From positions 40,361 to 104,360 of the forward strand of contig MU266416.1 of the NCBI GenBank assembly GCA_021014945.1: DNA of 64,000 nucleotides, given 5' to 3'. A program made the position numbers and the translations under genes. Below are positions 1 to 12,900 of the stretch, in pieces. The notes beneath the pieces are model-generated. The model was not told the DNA's origin. It saw nothing but the letters and a program-made list of their open reading frames with translations, and searched no databases. Source of the stretch: Leucogyrophana mollusca. Its lineage: Eukaryota > Basidiomycota > Agaricomycetes > Boletales. How positions within the stretch are numbered: the first letter of the stretch is position 1; each line of letters begins with the position of its first letter.

Positions 1-1053
1 CCGCCCCGATGCTTCCGGTACGCTTGGCTTGTACTCATGCTGATTCAGCTACTGAGGTGACATATCCAGTACCTATGGAGGAGGTTGTAAGGGCCTTCAA
101 CTGGGTTATCGAGAAAGGATGGGTGAGTGTCAATCGTGGACACAGACCCTGAAACAGCTCACATTCTATTCCCAGGCTTTCTATTGGGCTACCTCTGAGT
201 GGTCTGCATTCGAAATCGAAGAAGCACAGCGTGCGTTGGATTGGGTCGTATTGCCGGGAATCAAGCGCTGACAGCGTGGTTCATAGATGTTGCCACGAAA
301 TTGGGTCTTCACGCCCCCATTGCTGAACAATGCCAACACAAGTAGGCATTCTAGGAGTTTCCTCGACTTGTTGACTGATACCCTTCCCCAGCATGTTCCA
401 TCGTGAACGCCCAGAGAAGGAGTACCGGTGAGTGAGGCGTGCACTGTGTCCGTATATTTACTCAGTGATTTTTTCAGGCCCTTGTACAAGAAATATGAGC
501 TCGGCACGACGGTCTTCTCTGCTCTTGCCAGTGGTTTGCTCACTGGAAAATACAACGACGGCATCCCCGAAGGCTCGCGATTCGACATGCATTCGAACTT
601 CTTCAAGGGCACCGTCGACTCACTCCAGAAAGAGGAAGGTCTGGCGAAGATTAACAAAGTGAAAGAGCTGACAGCACTTGCTCAAAATGGTGCGTCTCAT
701 CATGCACAATGTTCACCCATCCCACCCCATGACACGCTCGATGCTTCTCAGAACTTGGCTGCACTGTCACCCACCTGGCCTTGGCATGGGTCGCCAAGAA
801 CCCCAACACGAGCACCGTCATCCTCGGCGCCTCGAAACCCGAGCAGGTCCTCGACAACTTGAAGGCCCTCGATGTCATTCCCAAGCTCACACCTGAGATC
901 ATGGACAAGATTGAGGCCATCTTGCAGACGAAGACTGCACCTACGGTACGTCCTGTTACGGAACGATGTCCCATTGGCGCTCTTTTAATCGCCTCCTTTG
1001 TAACGCAGCCCACGTTTGGCCGGCCAGCATTGGATCCTCACGGTCGTCTTTGA
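1..1053 (+). CDS. Aldo-keto reductase, Kv-beta (AKR6)-like, 5' end outside window
   Basis: NADPH-dependent oxidoreductase of the (beta/alpha)8-barrel aldo-keto reductase superfamily, closest in style to voltage-gated K+ channel beta subunits. The window begins inside the gene, in the codons matching HRPD of the downstream copy. Exons can be followed by splice sites: 1-17, 70-122, from 176, and on to the stop at 1051-1053. Visible blocks are [61 protein letters not shown] and the C-terminal [20 protein letters not shown], ending FGRPALDPHGRL. All pieces stay in frame when short introns (for example gtgagtg...ccag at 123-175) are removed, so it looks functional. The next gene is a tandem copy. 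The N-terminal catalytic Asp/Tyr part is not in the window. The physiological substrate cannot be told from sequence. Confidence 0.88.
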
Positions 1054-1694
1054 AATGTCGATTTAATGCCGAGATGAGTGTACTGCTATTGTAGCGATCC
1101 ATTGGAAACGAAAGCAAATATGTATTATAGCCGAGCAACATTCCCATGGGTGAAATCGTGCAATCGTAATCTTTGTGAGGGACGCCCGTGTTGGATTAGC
1201 CACGGACACTGCGGCGCAGTTCTCCTGGTGCAGATCAAAGCTCGGAATTTCCATTTTGGGCTTGTGGGGGGAAAGGAGCCCCGCGGTATTAATGATTGGG
1301 TGCCAGATCTTTATTCCGTGTAAAATGTGAGTGATGGCCCATGGGGTGTCGACGAAGATAGTCACACCACCTGCCGCTGGCTCTCTCTACGAGTAGTTAA
1401 GACAGAGCGACCCATGTCCACCCCTGAACATCAGTGCGATGATATCTCTCCCAACACTAATCCTATGATGCTAACAGTCCTGTAAGTCCAACACGATAGT
1501 GCCTCTTATCAACGATCTGGGGATTCATCGGACAAACGCAATTGCACGATACCAAAATATCGTCAGTGTCATTGGCTGCCTCATCAAAACATTTAGGTCA
1601 TCCCAACTTGCCCGGCTTCCCAGCGACGCCTTCGTTGACCAGGTGAGTCGGTCCGATCGATGCATGCTTAGAAATTGCGAGATCGCCTGTTGTC
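1054..1694. other. Intergenic spacer between the tandem AKR genes
   Basis: This is the 3' flank of the first AKR gene and the upstream region of the second. Short open frames on both strands have no family resemblance. I see no RNA gene or repeat here. Confidence 0.6.
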
Positions 1695-1702
1695 TTATAT
1701 AG
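1695..1702 (+). promoter_or_regulatory. TATA-like box of second AKR gene
   Basis: The sequence ttatatag lies about 75-80 nt upstream of the ATG at 1777, a plausible core-promoter position. The call rests on position and motif only. Confidence 0.3.
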
Positions 1703-1776
1703 CTGAAGGGAAATTTGTCGAACTCGAACCCACCTCGTCCCAAAATCCCTCACCTGAATACTTGCAGTCCACCAGT

Positions 1777-3507
1777 ATGTCTCAAGTTGTGAAAGTCGAA
1801 TTCGACCCCAAGAACATGCCCTTCCGCCGCCTGGGCCCCAGTGGCTTGCGTGTGCCTGTGTTCTCCCTTGGAGGATGTGAGTAGATCCCTCTGATCATCG
1901 CGTTTGAGCCTGCTAAGACGGCCTACAGGGCTCACCCTGGGAGGGACTGTTGTCGGAGACCCCGTTAAGGTCAGTATACCTGCTAGAAAAGGATCATAGA
2001 TCACCAGTTTGACGCCTCGGTTGTTCCAGGAAATCATCAAAGTTGCATTCGAGAATGGTAGCTGCTTGTCTCCAGAGCCCATCTGTAAGAAACTGACAAA
2101 ATAATTGCTGGCCCCTAGGCATAAACATGTTCGATACCGCGGAAGGTTATGCCAAGGGACACTCAGAGGTTGAGATGTGCGTTCGCGATCTCCCCTTCCA
2201 TTGGATCCATCTTAAAGGAATGTCATCAGGGGGAGAGTCATTCAGGAGCTCGGTTACCGTCGAACTGACCTCGTCATCACCACGAAACTATTCTTCGGTA
2301 CTCGTTCGGGACCCAACGACACCGGTCTGTCGAGGAAACAGTGAGTAGTCAGTGACGTTTGGATAGGTGGTTGGCTGATTGTCTCAAAGCATCATCGAGG
2401 GAACGCAAGCGTCACTTGCCCGACTTGGTCTCGACTACGTCGATGTCCTTTTCGCCCACCGCCCTGACTATTCTAGTGAGCACTTGTGGTTATACGCTTA
2501 CTAAACCTCACTAAATGGTATGCAGCTCCGATGGAGGAGATTGTACGCGCTTTCAACTATGTTATCGAGAAGGGCTGGGTACGCGAACTCGCTCCTTGGC
2601 GCTTATCAGTGATGCTCAGATTGTAACTAGGCATTCTACTGGGCGACATCAGAATGGTCTGCACGAGACATTGAGGAGGCTTACCGTAAGTTTCAGCTCG
2701 TCTGTGAGTTTGACAGCACCCCTTATTCGATCCTTGATACACAGATGTCGCCGACAAACTTGGATTGATCGCTCCCATTGCTGAGCAATGCCAACACCAG
2801 TAAGATTCAGTGGTATTCTGACGATGCGTGACTAACTGTATCACTCAGCATGTTGCATCGTGAGCGCCCAGAGAAGGAGTATGACCCGATTTACAGGAAG
2901 TACTCCATTGGTACGACCGTTTGGTCCGCTTTGGCTAGTGGTCTCCTCACTGGAAAGGTGAACAGTCAAGAGATTTCCCCCCTGGGCTGCGCTGATGCTC
3001 CTATATGAATGCAGTACAACAACGGCATTCCGTCGGACTCTCGTTTCGCCGCTCACTCAGACTTCTTCAAGGATACTCTTAAGAGTCTCAACGAGGAGGA
3101 CGGCAGGGCTAAGATCAAGAAGGTCCAGGACCTGACCACGCTCGCCGAGACTGGTGGGTATACGTTCTGTGCGAATTCAGAGACAATACTGATATCTTTG
3201 CTGCATAGAACTTGGCTGCAGCGTGACTCACTTGGCTTTGGCGTGGGTAGCCAAGAACCCCAACACCAGCACGGTTATCTTGGGAGCTTCGAAGCCGGAG
3301 CAGGTCGTCGACAACTTGAAGGCTTTGGATGTCATTCCCAAGCTGACGCCTGAAATTCTTGACAAGATCGAGGCTATCCTCCAGAATAAGCCCGCTCCCA
3401 CTGTAAGCCTTCTTGGTCTTTATGGACATCTACAAGGTGGCTGATGCTACCGATCGTGATAGCCCACGTTCGGCCGACCTGCTCTGGACAAATTTGGCCG
3501 CCTTTGA
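1777..3507 (+). CDS. Aldo-keto reductase, Kv-beta (AKR6)-like, complete
   Basis: NADPH-dependent aldo-keto reductase, about 345 residues over roughly ten exons. The ATG at 1777 opens [20 protein letters not shown], then [10 protein letters not shown] is completed across the first intron (1877-1928). Family motifs in order: [20 protein letters not shown] (catalytic Asp and Tyr), [11 protein letters not shown] (catalytic Lys), [10 protein letters not shown] (active-site His), [54 protein letters not shown] and [19 protein letters not shown] (dinucleotide-binding C-terminal segment), ending [12 protein letters not shown]. The length is usual for a Kv-beta-like subunit. It lies 0.7 kb downstream of a close paralogue on the same strand, so the two are a tandem duplication. 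Whether it binds a channel or acts as a stand-alone reductase is open. Confidence 0.92.
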
Positions 3508-3819
3508 GTGCGCAGCCGTGCGGAATTGCTTGTGTCAGGCTTCCGTGTGCAAGAGCTTTACTACCAAAAGCCTGCGCCGAGAATCAAGCAAACTGTAGCA
3601 ACACGACTTGTAAAATACTTGTATCGATACATCAGAGCAATAAGGGCCTGAACGAAAGCGAACGCCGAACGACATGCTCAGCTTGAGTAGAGATCAGAAC
3701 TGAAAACTGCAGAAAAAGTCGCCAAGGGTACGAGGTGAGTAGCATGGCCATCCATGAATATATGGTCATGAAGTGCGAGAATTATAAAAGAAATATGGTA
3801 AGGTAAAGGCACAATTGTG
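3508..3819. other. Convergent intergenic region
   Basis: This is the space between two genes transcribed toward each other, so it holds both 3' untranslated regions. No other feature seen. Confidence 0.5.
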
Positions 3820-6706
3820 CTAAGGCTCTCCTTCCGACTCGGATTGAACAGCAGAGTCTGAGTCGTTATCTACTGATGAAGCTCGTGATTGACCTCCACT
3901 CCCGCCTCCCCGCTTGTTTGGCGGGCGAACCCTCTTGCGCCATGTGGCTAGACTACTTCTCATGTCTCTCTTGAATGTTCTCCAGTAATGGGGTATGCGA
4001 TTGTCCCACGCCGCCCATATCGTACTGAAAACGAAGAGGGCGACTATTGCTCCTGAAGTACCCACCGTCGAACGCGTGACGAGATGGGTTTGGTCGAACA
4101 CCAAGAAAGAAAAGGCCAAGACGAAAAAGACCATGCTGGGGTCGTCAAATGATCAGAAAAGAGGGTCGGACGGACGAGTAACCGAAGTACTGACCCCCAC
4201 ATTAGTAGAGCATACGGAAGACTGTACAGAATGGCGAGGGTTTCGGTTCCAAACATGGATTGTGTCATCCTCGTCATGAACGAGGCCTGTCGAGAGATAT
4301 GTTTGAAACGCATAAAATCCAAAAACCCGAGCACACTTACAGCTTCCTCTGCAGACTCGCGGCCTTTAGTCCTATTTTGACGGACGAGCAGCAGACCTAG
4401 AATGACAGCTCCAACGCTGTTCACGATCGATATGTAACTAGCGATCTGAGCAGGTGACTCGTTTCCTCCGGTTCCCAAATCGACGCCCGGGACAGCCAAG
4501 AAAGCTACATTCGCATTGAGGACAACAGTGGCCTGCAGGGAAGTTCAGTGGTCCGAGAGAGAGACGCGTAGGTAGGTACAGACGTATAGAGTGAACTCTT
4601 GCCACTCCGAATTCAGGCTATCGATGAATTTTTTCCATGGTATGTGGTTGACTAGTTGATCCACCCATATTGTCTTGAGCCCTTTCGTATGTATATCCGG
4701 AGCTCCGAATAAGAGAGGCGACAGAAACCTCAGAAAAATAGATTTCCGTCGCTTGTCCTTGTAGTACACGGTTTGGTCCGCATCCAAGCGTGCACCTACT
4801 TGTCCACAGAAGTTGAAGAATTTGGTACGAGCTGTATGCTATCCGTCAAAGAGTAACATTTGGAGTTTCCCGTTAACACATACCAAACATTCGCAAGAAC
4901 CTTGCTGGTGAAAAAACAACTGTGTCAGTTGTTCTACTGATGGGAAAAGGTGCCGCTCCTTACCCATGACACACATTGAATGCGGGTAACGTTTTCCAGC
5001 ACTTGCTAAGGGCGATGTCAGCTGAGAAACTCGAGGGGGTTGGATTGCGTGCCTTCCAGATAATCCATGAGATCAAGCATTTTTGCCAGTTCTTCCCGAT
5101 CGAATGGTGCCAGTGAGGTATCAGATGTGATGGTTTCTATACTTCCGCCGATTAGTTCACTGAGTATCTGATGCTTCGAACAGATTACCTGCTGTTGCAT
5201 GCATTATTATTTCTTTCAACTCCTCGAAAAGCATTTGAGGTATGGCACGATTATTGGGGAACAGTTCGCAATGCATCCTGAGTACCAAGGGCTTCAGCGG
5301 TCCATCACTGCCAGCTGAGGGAATTGAGTTTGTAATACATAGACAGAGCCATTAAATAGAACAAACCTTCATCTATGAACCTCTCACCAATATTGGGCCT
5401 CCACGGCATACTCTGTAGAATATTGTTGGGATATGTACATCATTTGCATTGAGATGCGCACTGATGTGACTGGCTGACTTGACTCCTTTGACCCCACCAA
5501 AAATTGGCTCTGCTTCATACGGATGTGCCCAGAAGAGACTTCGTGTCTCATGCTCGACAAAATAGTACCCGCACTGCCATTGTTTAGCGTTTCTCTCGCC
5601 CAAGATTTCCAGGACAAGCTCGGATTCTCGGGTCAACTCGATGCCTTGCGTTTTCGCGTGATCATAAATCTGCTCTGCACAAGCGTTTATGACGTCGAGG
5701 TTCTTGTGTTTGAACAGGTTAGCGTCTGTGAAGATCCTCTAAAGAAAAATTTTGTTAGAACTCCCAGGAGTAGAGGTGGGCTTTGTTTACCTTCTCTGGA
5801 TGATAGAAGTATAAAGCGCCTTCTGGATGCGTGCAGGTTATCCACCCAGCAATTGGTGCTGGGCCTCTGGAACAGTAATGCAATCATTAGCTTATTTGTT
5901 CACGAGGAGTAAATAAACGCAATTACTCGAAACGCCTTGTTCCGGGGTCAATGGTATATCTCGATCGAGAACTTCGACTAGGCAGAATCGAGATAAAGGT
6001 TGAGCTCAGAAAAAGGACAAGAAACAGGATGGTTATTAACACACATTCGCACTTTTCGATGATATCTCTGGATTTCTGTGGCCGGAATCGGTACCAAAGT
6101 GCGGGGAATTCGAGGGAGAGGATTCGGAGGGACGCCCCAAACTACTCTCGAGCGTAAAGGAGTCGGGGGAGGTAACACAGGGTGGACGCCTCCGGTGTAG
6201 GGAGTATACGGCAGATAAGGAGTGGACACCGCAGAATTTGATGATGGCGGTCGCGGTAATGATGGGATAGAGATGGCGCTTGAAGTCCTACTCTGACGTT
6301 CTGCGACCTCAACGGCACCCGGCGACTCGTGTGCTTCTGCGTCATCTCCCGAGGTTTCAGCCGGTCCATTGGCTACGGTGTGATGTGCGCTGCCATTCTG
6401 GTCCGACACAGAGGTTATTGAGCCCAGATCTTGAGCTGACCGGCCAACCTGTTGAGACACTGTAGAAGGATCGTAGCTCGGAAGGATAGTGACTCTCTGG
6501 CGTGATATGATTCGGCTCTCCGGGGGATCGACATCAGAGCCCCCGTCTCCAACCAATTTCAAGTTCCCTTTGTGTATTCGAGATCTCCATCGTAGGTAGC
6601 CTAGTAGAAGGTATAAGGCGCGAATTGAGCTGGCAGTGGTCGCTTTCAATAGCTGCCTCAGCCATCCCAGTAGTCTCCGTAGTAGCGTAGCAAGCGACCA
6701 AGTCAT
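3820..6706 (-). CDS. WW-like domain, multi-pass membrane protein (copy 1; probable frameshift)
   Basis: Member of an Agaricomycete family of unknown function with a WW-like motif and C-terminal membrane segments. The ATG at 6704-6706 starts a long, Ser/Pro-rich N-terminal exon (about 235 residues) that begins with an amphipathic stretch MTWSLATLLRRLLGWLRQLL. The next exon has the WW-like motif (AGWITCTHPEGALYFYHPEK). It is followed by a conserved middle (QCGYYFVEHETRSLFWAHPY; LAPFDREELAKMLDLMDYLEG; FNFCGQVGARLDADQTVYYK) and about four hydrophobic segments (NANVAFLAVPG; YISIVNSVGAVILGLLLV; LPYALLMWGMVFFVLAFSFL; GAIVALFVFSTIWAAW). The tail is basic and then acidic, ending SESEGEP. Near 5418 the frame shifts by one base between AHLNANDVHIPTIF and TEYAVEAQYW, which the paralogue at 14.2-17.2 kb reads continuously. 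This copy may therefore be a pseudogene unless the base is an assembly error. Its 5' end faces the sacsin-like gene head to head. Confidence 0.72.
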
Positions 6707-6974
6707 GAGATAGACGGCTAGAAAGCTCGCACTGAGAGAGCTTGTTGCTCAAGCCCATGCAAGGAGGATTCCAAGGTCACAAAGGTTCGGAGACGATAGT
6801 TTGTTGTCGGTTATTCGAGCGCTTATGCTGTGTTTTAGGAACAACATGCTGTCAGCATGGGACACACAACGCTGCTTGCCATCCTCATTCCACATTGTTT
6901 TCATTAGCGCCTAGAAGTTTAGCACAACTAGAGCCTCCAGACGACCTATAAGCAGCAAAACCGTGACTGGTCCA
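6707..6974. promoter_or_regulatory. Short divergent promoter region
   Basis: Only 268 bp separate the divergent start codons of the WW-like membrane protein (-) and the sacsin-like ATPase (+), so one bidirectional promoter probably serves both. I see no clear TATA box. Confidence 0.4.
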
Positions 6975-9900
6975 ATGTCTGCACTCGAGGGTCAGCCTGT
7001 ACGTTTCAATTTCGTTGAGCAGGTCCGCGGAGATGCATCTGATGCGGTTCTTTACTCTGTATAGAACGGGATTAACAGCGATGAAACTCGTATCGAGGTG
7101 AACCAGCGTGCTTTAGTGGACAAGATTCTTGCTCGTTACCCAGAGGAATTCACAGGTGCGCCCTCCGTTCACTCCGAACACTGACCTTTGCCGCCGACAC
7201 TCTTCCCTGTAACAGTTTTCCGGGAGTTGCTACAAAATGCTGACGATGCCAGGGCAACATCCGTAGAAATCCACTTTCGGACGGAAAACCCCTCAGAAGG
7301 TTCCGCGGGAGCAAACGGAAAGGCGGGAGAGGTGTTGCCAGACTTGAAGAACACGCATGTATGGAATCACTTCAGGACTGTTCGATTTATCGATGATGAC
7401 TTTACCTTAATCTCCGCAGGTGCGAACTTGGATAGTGAGAAACAACGGTGATCCGTTCGACGAGAAGGGTTGGGCTCGGCTCACAAAGATTGGTGCGCTG
7501 GTGCGCTGTAATTGCAAATACAGCCAGGGCTAATAATCCAACAGCGGATGGCAACCCAGATGAAGGCAAAATCGGTGCATTCGGCGTCGGTAAGTGCCAC
7601 ACCCACACTACTCGGACTCCAGTGCATACTCACTGGGCGATGTTGCTATTAGGGTTTTATAGCGTATTCAGTGTGACAGACGAGCCCACGGTTACATCCG
7701 GAGGTATATTCACTCTGCATTTCCGGCGTGATGGACATCTTACTGACACTGCGCAGTCGGGAAGAAGACTATCTTCTACAAAGGAGACCAGGTTGGGTTG
7801 GTTTTGTTTACCTTTACCACATTTCTGACATCAAACAACAGCTTTGGGTGAAACATCAGCGAAATACTGGTGAAAACGACCCATGGACAACGATTGAGAT
7901 GAAACTTCGCAAGCCAGCTCCTTGTCCCAAGCCGTTCGACCTGACTCGCTTTTTGACGTCTTCTATGACTTTCATGGTCAATATGAACGTCGCAACGGTT
8001 TACTTTGACGACAAAGTGTTATCGGTTGTCAGGAAAGATCGCAGCCCGGCGAAGCAGCTTCCCGTTCCTCCCCATTTTGTCACATCAACCCCACTTAGAA
8101 ACATGAAGATCACGGGAGTCGAGGTCACGGGTGTGCAACTATCACACCTCAGTAGATAAGATGCTAATATTGCGAACCTATAGCTCAACGGATTCAGGCT
8201 GAGTTTATGCAGTGGATCTATTCCGCGGGTACGAGCAAGCCTCATGCGAGCCGCGCATTACTGGACAGCGATTCCACAAACCCCACAAAGAGCAACAGCT
8301 TCTGGGATACGCCTAAACCTCCTAAGAAGACTCGTACCTTAACCTTACCTCCGCCGACGCCAACAACAGGAAATATCTCCTATTGTGCGACGTACTCAGT
8401 CTACTCTGCCACTGCGGATGTTACGCCTTCTGAGGAGATGCTCGACGGCTTACGAAGCGCGACCTTAAAGGACCTTCCAAGCTCTTTGAAGTACGATATG
8501 GTCCATGTGAGCTCAATTGACGCTGATGCGTCTTCAATAACTCATGTATATTTTCACAGTTTAGTAAAGATGAGTACGATAAGAGGGCTGAAGAAGACAA
8601 GAGCAACCCTGGAACAGGTAGCATATTCAGAGGGCCTCAAGGACTATGTCCTGAGCTCCATGGGTGAGTCCTTTACGGGGCATTGTTGTATCTTCGTGAC
8701 AAGTATCTTGGTTTACAGGGAGTACGCAGCTCGAGTCTTCATTGTGAGAAAATTCCTCCGTAGTGAGTCGAGTTGATTCGAATTTTCTTCAGGGCCATAG
8801 CACTTCTCAGACGACCGGAATCGGAGGTCACATGGCCAGTCGCTTCATACCCACCGTTGAACGAGGAGCCATCGACTTAGCGTAAGTGATACTAGCTGCT
8901 TGGACTTCACTGTGGAACTGACTTCGCGGTAGGAATGGAGAAGTGGCTAGTGCGCCAAACCCTCAATGGTCTCGTCACATGAACTAACTTCCATCTAACA
9001 GAATGGAACGAAGAGCTTTTGTATGTCGGAGGTTTTCTTGCGAGGCTTGTCTACGAACGCGAGTTAGAGAAGGTACGCGTCGCATGGCCGATGAACAAGG
9101 GAGTCGCCCAGCGAACCGGACCTGAAGTGGAGCTCCCATTTGCCGAGGGTTTATATACCATGAAATGCTTTACCTTCCGCGGCTCAACTCCGGACGCCAA
9201 AGTCGCAAGCCACCTCATGGATGCTTTCTTTTCGTGCTCAGACAGCGATGACTTCCCAATCATTTCAAATGCAGGCGTCCGCCCCACCAAAGACGTCCGT
9301 ATACCTCACTCCGATTTCATTGATTTCATGAGGGAACTCCCCGTCCTTCCATCGGAGCTATACATTACTCCCACGGACTCGCAATCTGGGAAAATATCCA
9401 TGATACCCCATCTTCCACCTCACTATCAGGTTGGATCTTACAAGTTCCGCGATGTGCTTGCAGAGCTCGGGTTAAGGATTTTTCAGCCTGAAGAGATGAC
9501 TCCCTGCATCAAATGGTGGGTCGCCACTTTCCAGAGAACGCTAGAGGATGATGAAGACCGCTTGATGAGGGCTCGGGAGAGATTTGCGGTTCAGGCGAGG
9601 ACTCGACTACCAAGGGATTCTAGTGGCAAAGTTCTTCGCCTCGATTCTATTCGGCTGTTTGTCGACACCCGGGGAACTGGCTCATTCATCTCACCAGATG
9701 ATCCCCTCCCAGAGAATACTATCCCGCTATATTTCACCAACCAGCTTACTCCCGATGCAATACGCACCGCCCTCGGATGGAAGGAAATGACGGCAGTCGA
9801 TTGGATCCGATATCTCGTCGATCCTGATTTGCCCCCAGCGCACAACATTCGCACAAACCATGGGTGGGCCGAACATGTCCTCACCGCTCTCACTTCCTTG

Positions 9901-12900
9901 AGGGGAGGAATTCGGGTCTGGTCCTCGCTCTCCACCGAAGATCGTGACGAAATCAAAAAGCTTATGGAGGTTGTTCCGTGCATCCCTACCAACAAGGGTA
10001 TACAGCTTCCGGATAATGCTTTCTTCCCCGCTGCCGATGTATTCAAGGACCTTCCTACGGTCAGGCTCCCACCCCTAAACGAGGAGTACGGGAAGATGTT
10101 GGAGGAACTCGGTGTTCGCAAGTTTCTGGACTTACGTGAGCTGTTTGATAGGTATGGAAAAGTAATCTGACGTCTTCAAATTGGTGATCTGAAACTGCCT
10201 CGCAGAGCTGCCAAAACAACCGGCTGGACAAACTATGATATGCTTAGATACCTGGTGACCGTGCCGAGCTTAGAAGAGGACATGGATCTCATTCGCGATG
10301 CTGACGTGTTCGCCTGTGAAACGCAGCTACGACACACAATCAGTGACTTGTACGAACCTCAAGCCACTTTTCGCGCCCTTCAGCTGCCGGTACTCGACTG
10401 GCCCAGTCAGAATTTCACACCCGCGGAAGGTGAGCATTTGAACTCCTGCCAAACGCCGTCTCACCTTGTGAAAAGAAAAACTCCTCTCTGAACTGGGTCT
10501 ACGAAAATATCCTCCGCTGGAGGAGATCATAAGTCTCGCTTCTAGCACAGATCCCGTTGTTCGCGATGCGGCCCTCAACTACTTTTTCGAGAAGCAAGAC
10601 GAACACTATGATCATTATGAACCTGCAGATTTCGCTGATAAGGCGTTCATACCTGCCTTGAGCAGAGAAGGCACAAGCTGCGTGGGTACCCCCGAGGAGG
10701 TGATTTAGGTTGCTTGATGTATGAAGTCTTTCAAGCTGACTGTCTATTTTTAACAAGGTGTTCACGGATGCAGCTTGGACGATCATGGGCTTTCATAAAG
10801 TCCACGAGACAGTCGACAAGAAGAAGGCACAGAAACTCAAAATCCAGAAACGGCCTTTAGCCTCAAGCGTCATCGCGTTACTCGAGAAGAGCCCACCCAA
10901 GGACAAGAATACCGCTCGCGAATGGTTTGACTTCCTTGCCAAAAACGGGGGTGAGACCTTTGGTTCTGAGACATTTGACGCATCGCTCACACATCCGTCT
11001 GAAAGGGTTCACCTCTGAGGACTTGCAGAAAGTCTCGACTATACCCATAGTCCCTGTTGAAGATGCTGTGTTGCACACCGACCCGAGCGCCTCCGACACG
11101 CCCCCCATCCGACTGCTACCGCCCGAACAATGTTTCCTTTCCAGCGCTGAGAAACCGAAGGACCACTTCTACTCGCGCTTGTTCACTTTCATTGATTTCG
11201 GTAAACACGCCAATGAGTTCTTGAAGATATGCGGCGCGAAGGCTCACCCCGCCTGCGTGGACATTGCATATACACTGTTGAAGGATCCCAGGCGCTTCCT
11301 CGAGGTCGCGGGTGAGGAAGAGTGAGCTCAAACCACTCACATCTGCTCTATGAAATCTCACGTGTATCACAGATACCGAAAGGAGCTGTATCAGGTTGCT
11401 CTCCAGCGAAGTGCTCTTCCTGACGATGTGGAAGAGAGGATGAGGGACTCGCCTTTGTTCTTAGGTTATCGCCGCCGCTCGCAAAACACACCCGAACCCG
11501 AAGTCGAAACGTCTTCCCCGGAGCCAACGCTGGAGTGCGACCTGAAGCGCGCAGACGAAATTGTCATAGCCGATGACCTGGAAAGCCATCGTCTGTTTGG
11601 CGATCGCGTCTTCTCTGCCCCGCAAGACGACCGATTGGAGGGTTAGTTTCCGCTGTTTTATCCCTTTCATTCTAAAACTGAACCACCTCCTGTCAGAATT
11701 CTACGCGCATATGGGGTCTAAGCCCCTAAGTGCATCCGTTGATCAAACGGTCAAGCCTCACAACCCATGCCCTGACTCCGAAATGTCTGAGGACCTTCGA
11801 AACCTGATATTGAAGAGAATCCGCTTGTTCTTATACGGGAACAAGTCATCTCTCAAACCCGACCATCCCTTTGTCGGGCTGGATGCTGGCGTAAAGTTTT
11901 CGGTGCGGACTTGCGAGGGGCTCGAAATCACCAAGACTCTGAAAGTTGAAGAAAAAAGTTATGCCAGCCCTGTGGACGCTTCTGTGGGAGTCAAGGAACT
12001 CCCCAAGGAGAATCGCACTGAGCTCTGGTTAATTGACAATGGACGTGGCTCGAAGCCAGACATGTATGAGTACGCCTATTCCACACTTCGCTCTTTCATT
12101 GCGCTGATCAACATCAACCTTTAGCATTGCTACCGCTCTCTGTCGGGTTGTCCTGGAAAAACCCAAGGCGCATGATGCTCTACTGCTTATGACAATGCTT
12201 GACACAGACATTGACACTCTGAAAAGGCGCGGATATGATGGTAATTAAGTCAACGCGGTTGTGCCAATTTCTTACTAACCATATTGTAGTTGACAGGATT
12301 GAGAAGGAACACGAAAAGGCTGTGGCTGCAGCTCTGGCAGGTGGGCTATCGCTGACATCACTCACAAATCATCGACATTTTGCCGACAGAGTTCTCCTGA
12401 TCTTTAGAAAAAAAGGCCAAGGAAGAAGCCGACAACGCAGGGGACGACCGAGCTAGGCAATCGCGCAGCATGATGCTCCTCTGGTTTTTCCGACCCTTCA
12501 CATACCGAATCCCCATGCGAAGGACAGGAAGGTCTTCCCGTGCTGTGACCGTTGCCAACCTTGGTACGCTTTTACCGTTGGCCTCTTCGAGCCAGGAATG
12601 ACTCAGACTTCCTTGAGGACAGATTCGTCTATTGACGAGGTAATGAAGATGTGTAGCGGTGAAGGGCAAGACATGCCTGTGCTGCGTAATCGAGAACACT
12701 CTGCCGGCGGCAAGAAGAAGCGCGATGTTGATTATTGCACCCAGCGAAAAATGACCAACATTAAAGAGTGTCGTGCGTATTTCTTGCTCGTATTTATATA
12801 CCACCGCCAACCACAGCCATAGCTTGTAGCCCGGTCAGGGGGGTAAAAGTGTTCCAACCAGGTATTTCTACAGTAAGATACAAAGGACACACTCTAATCT

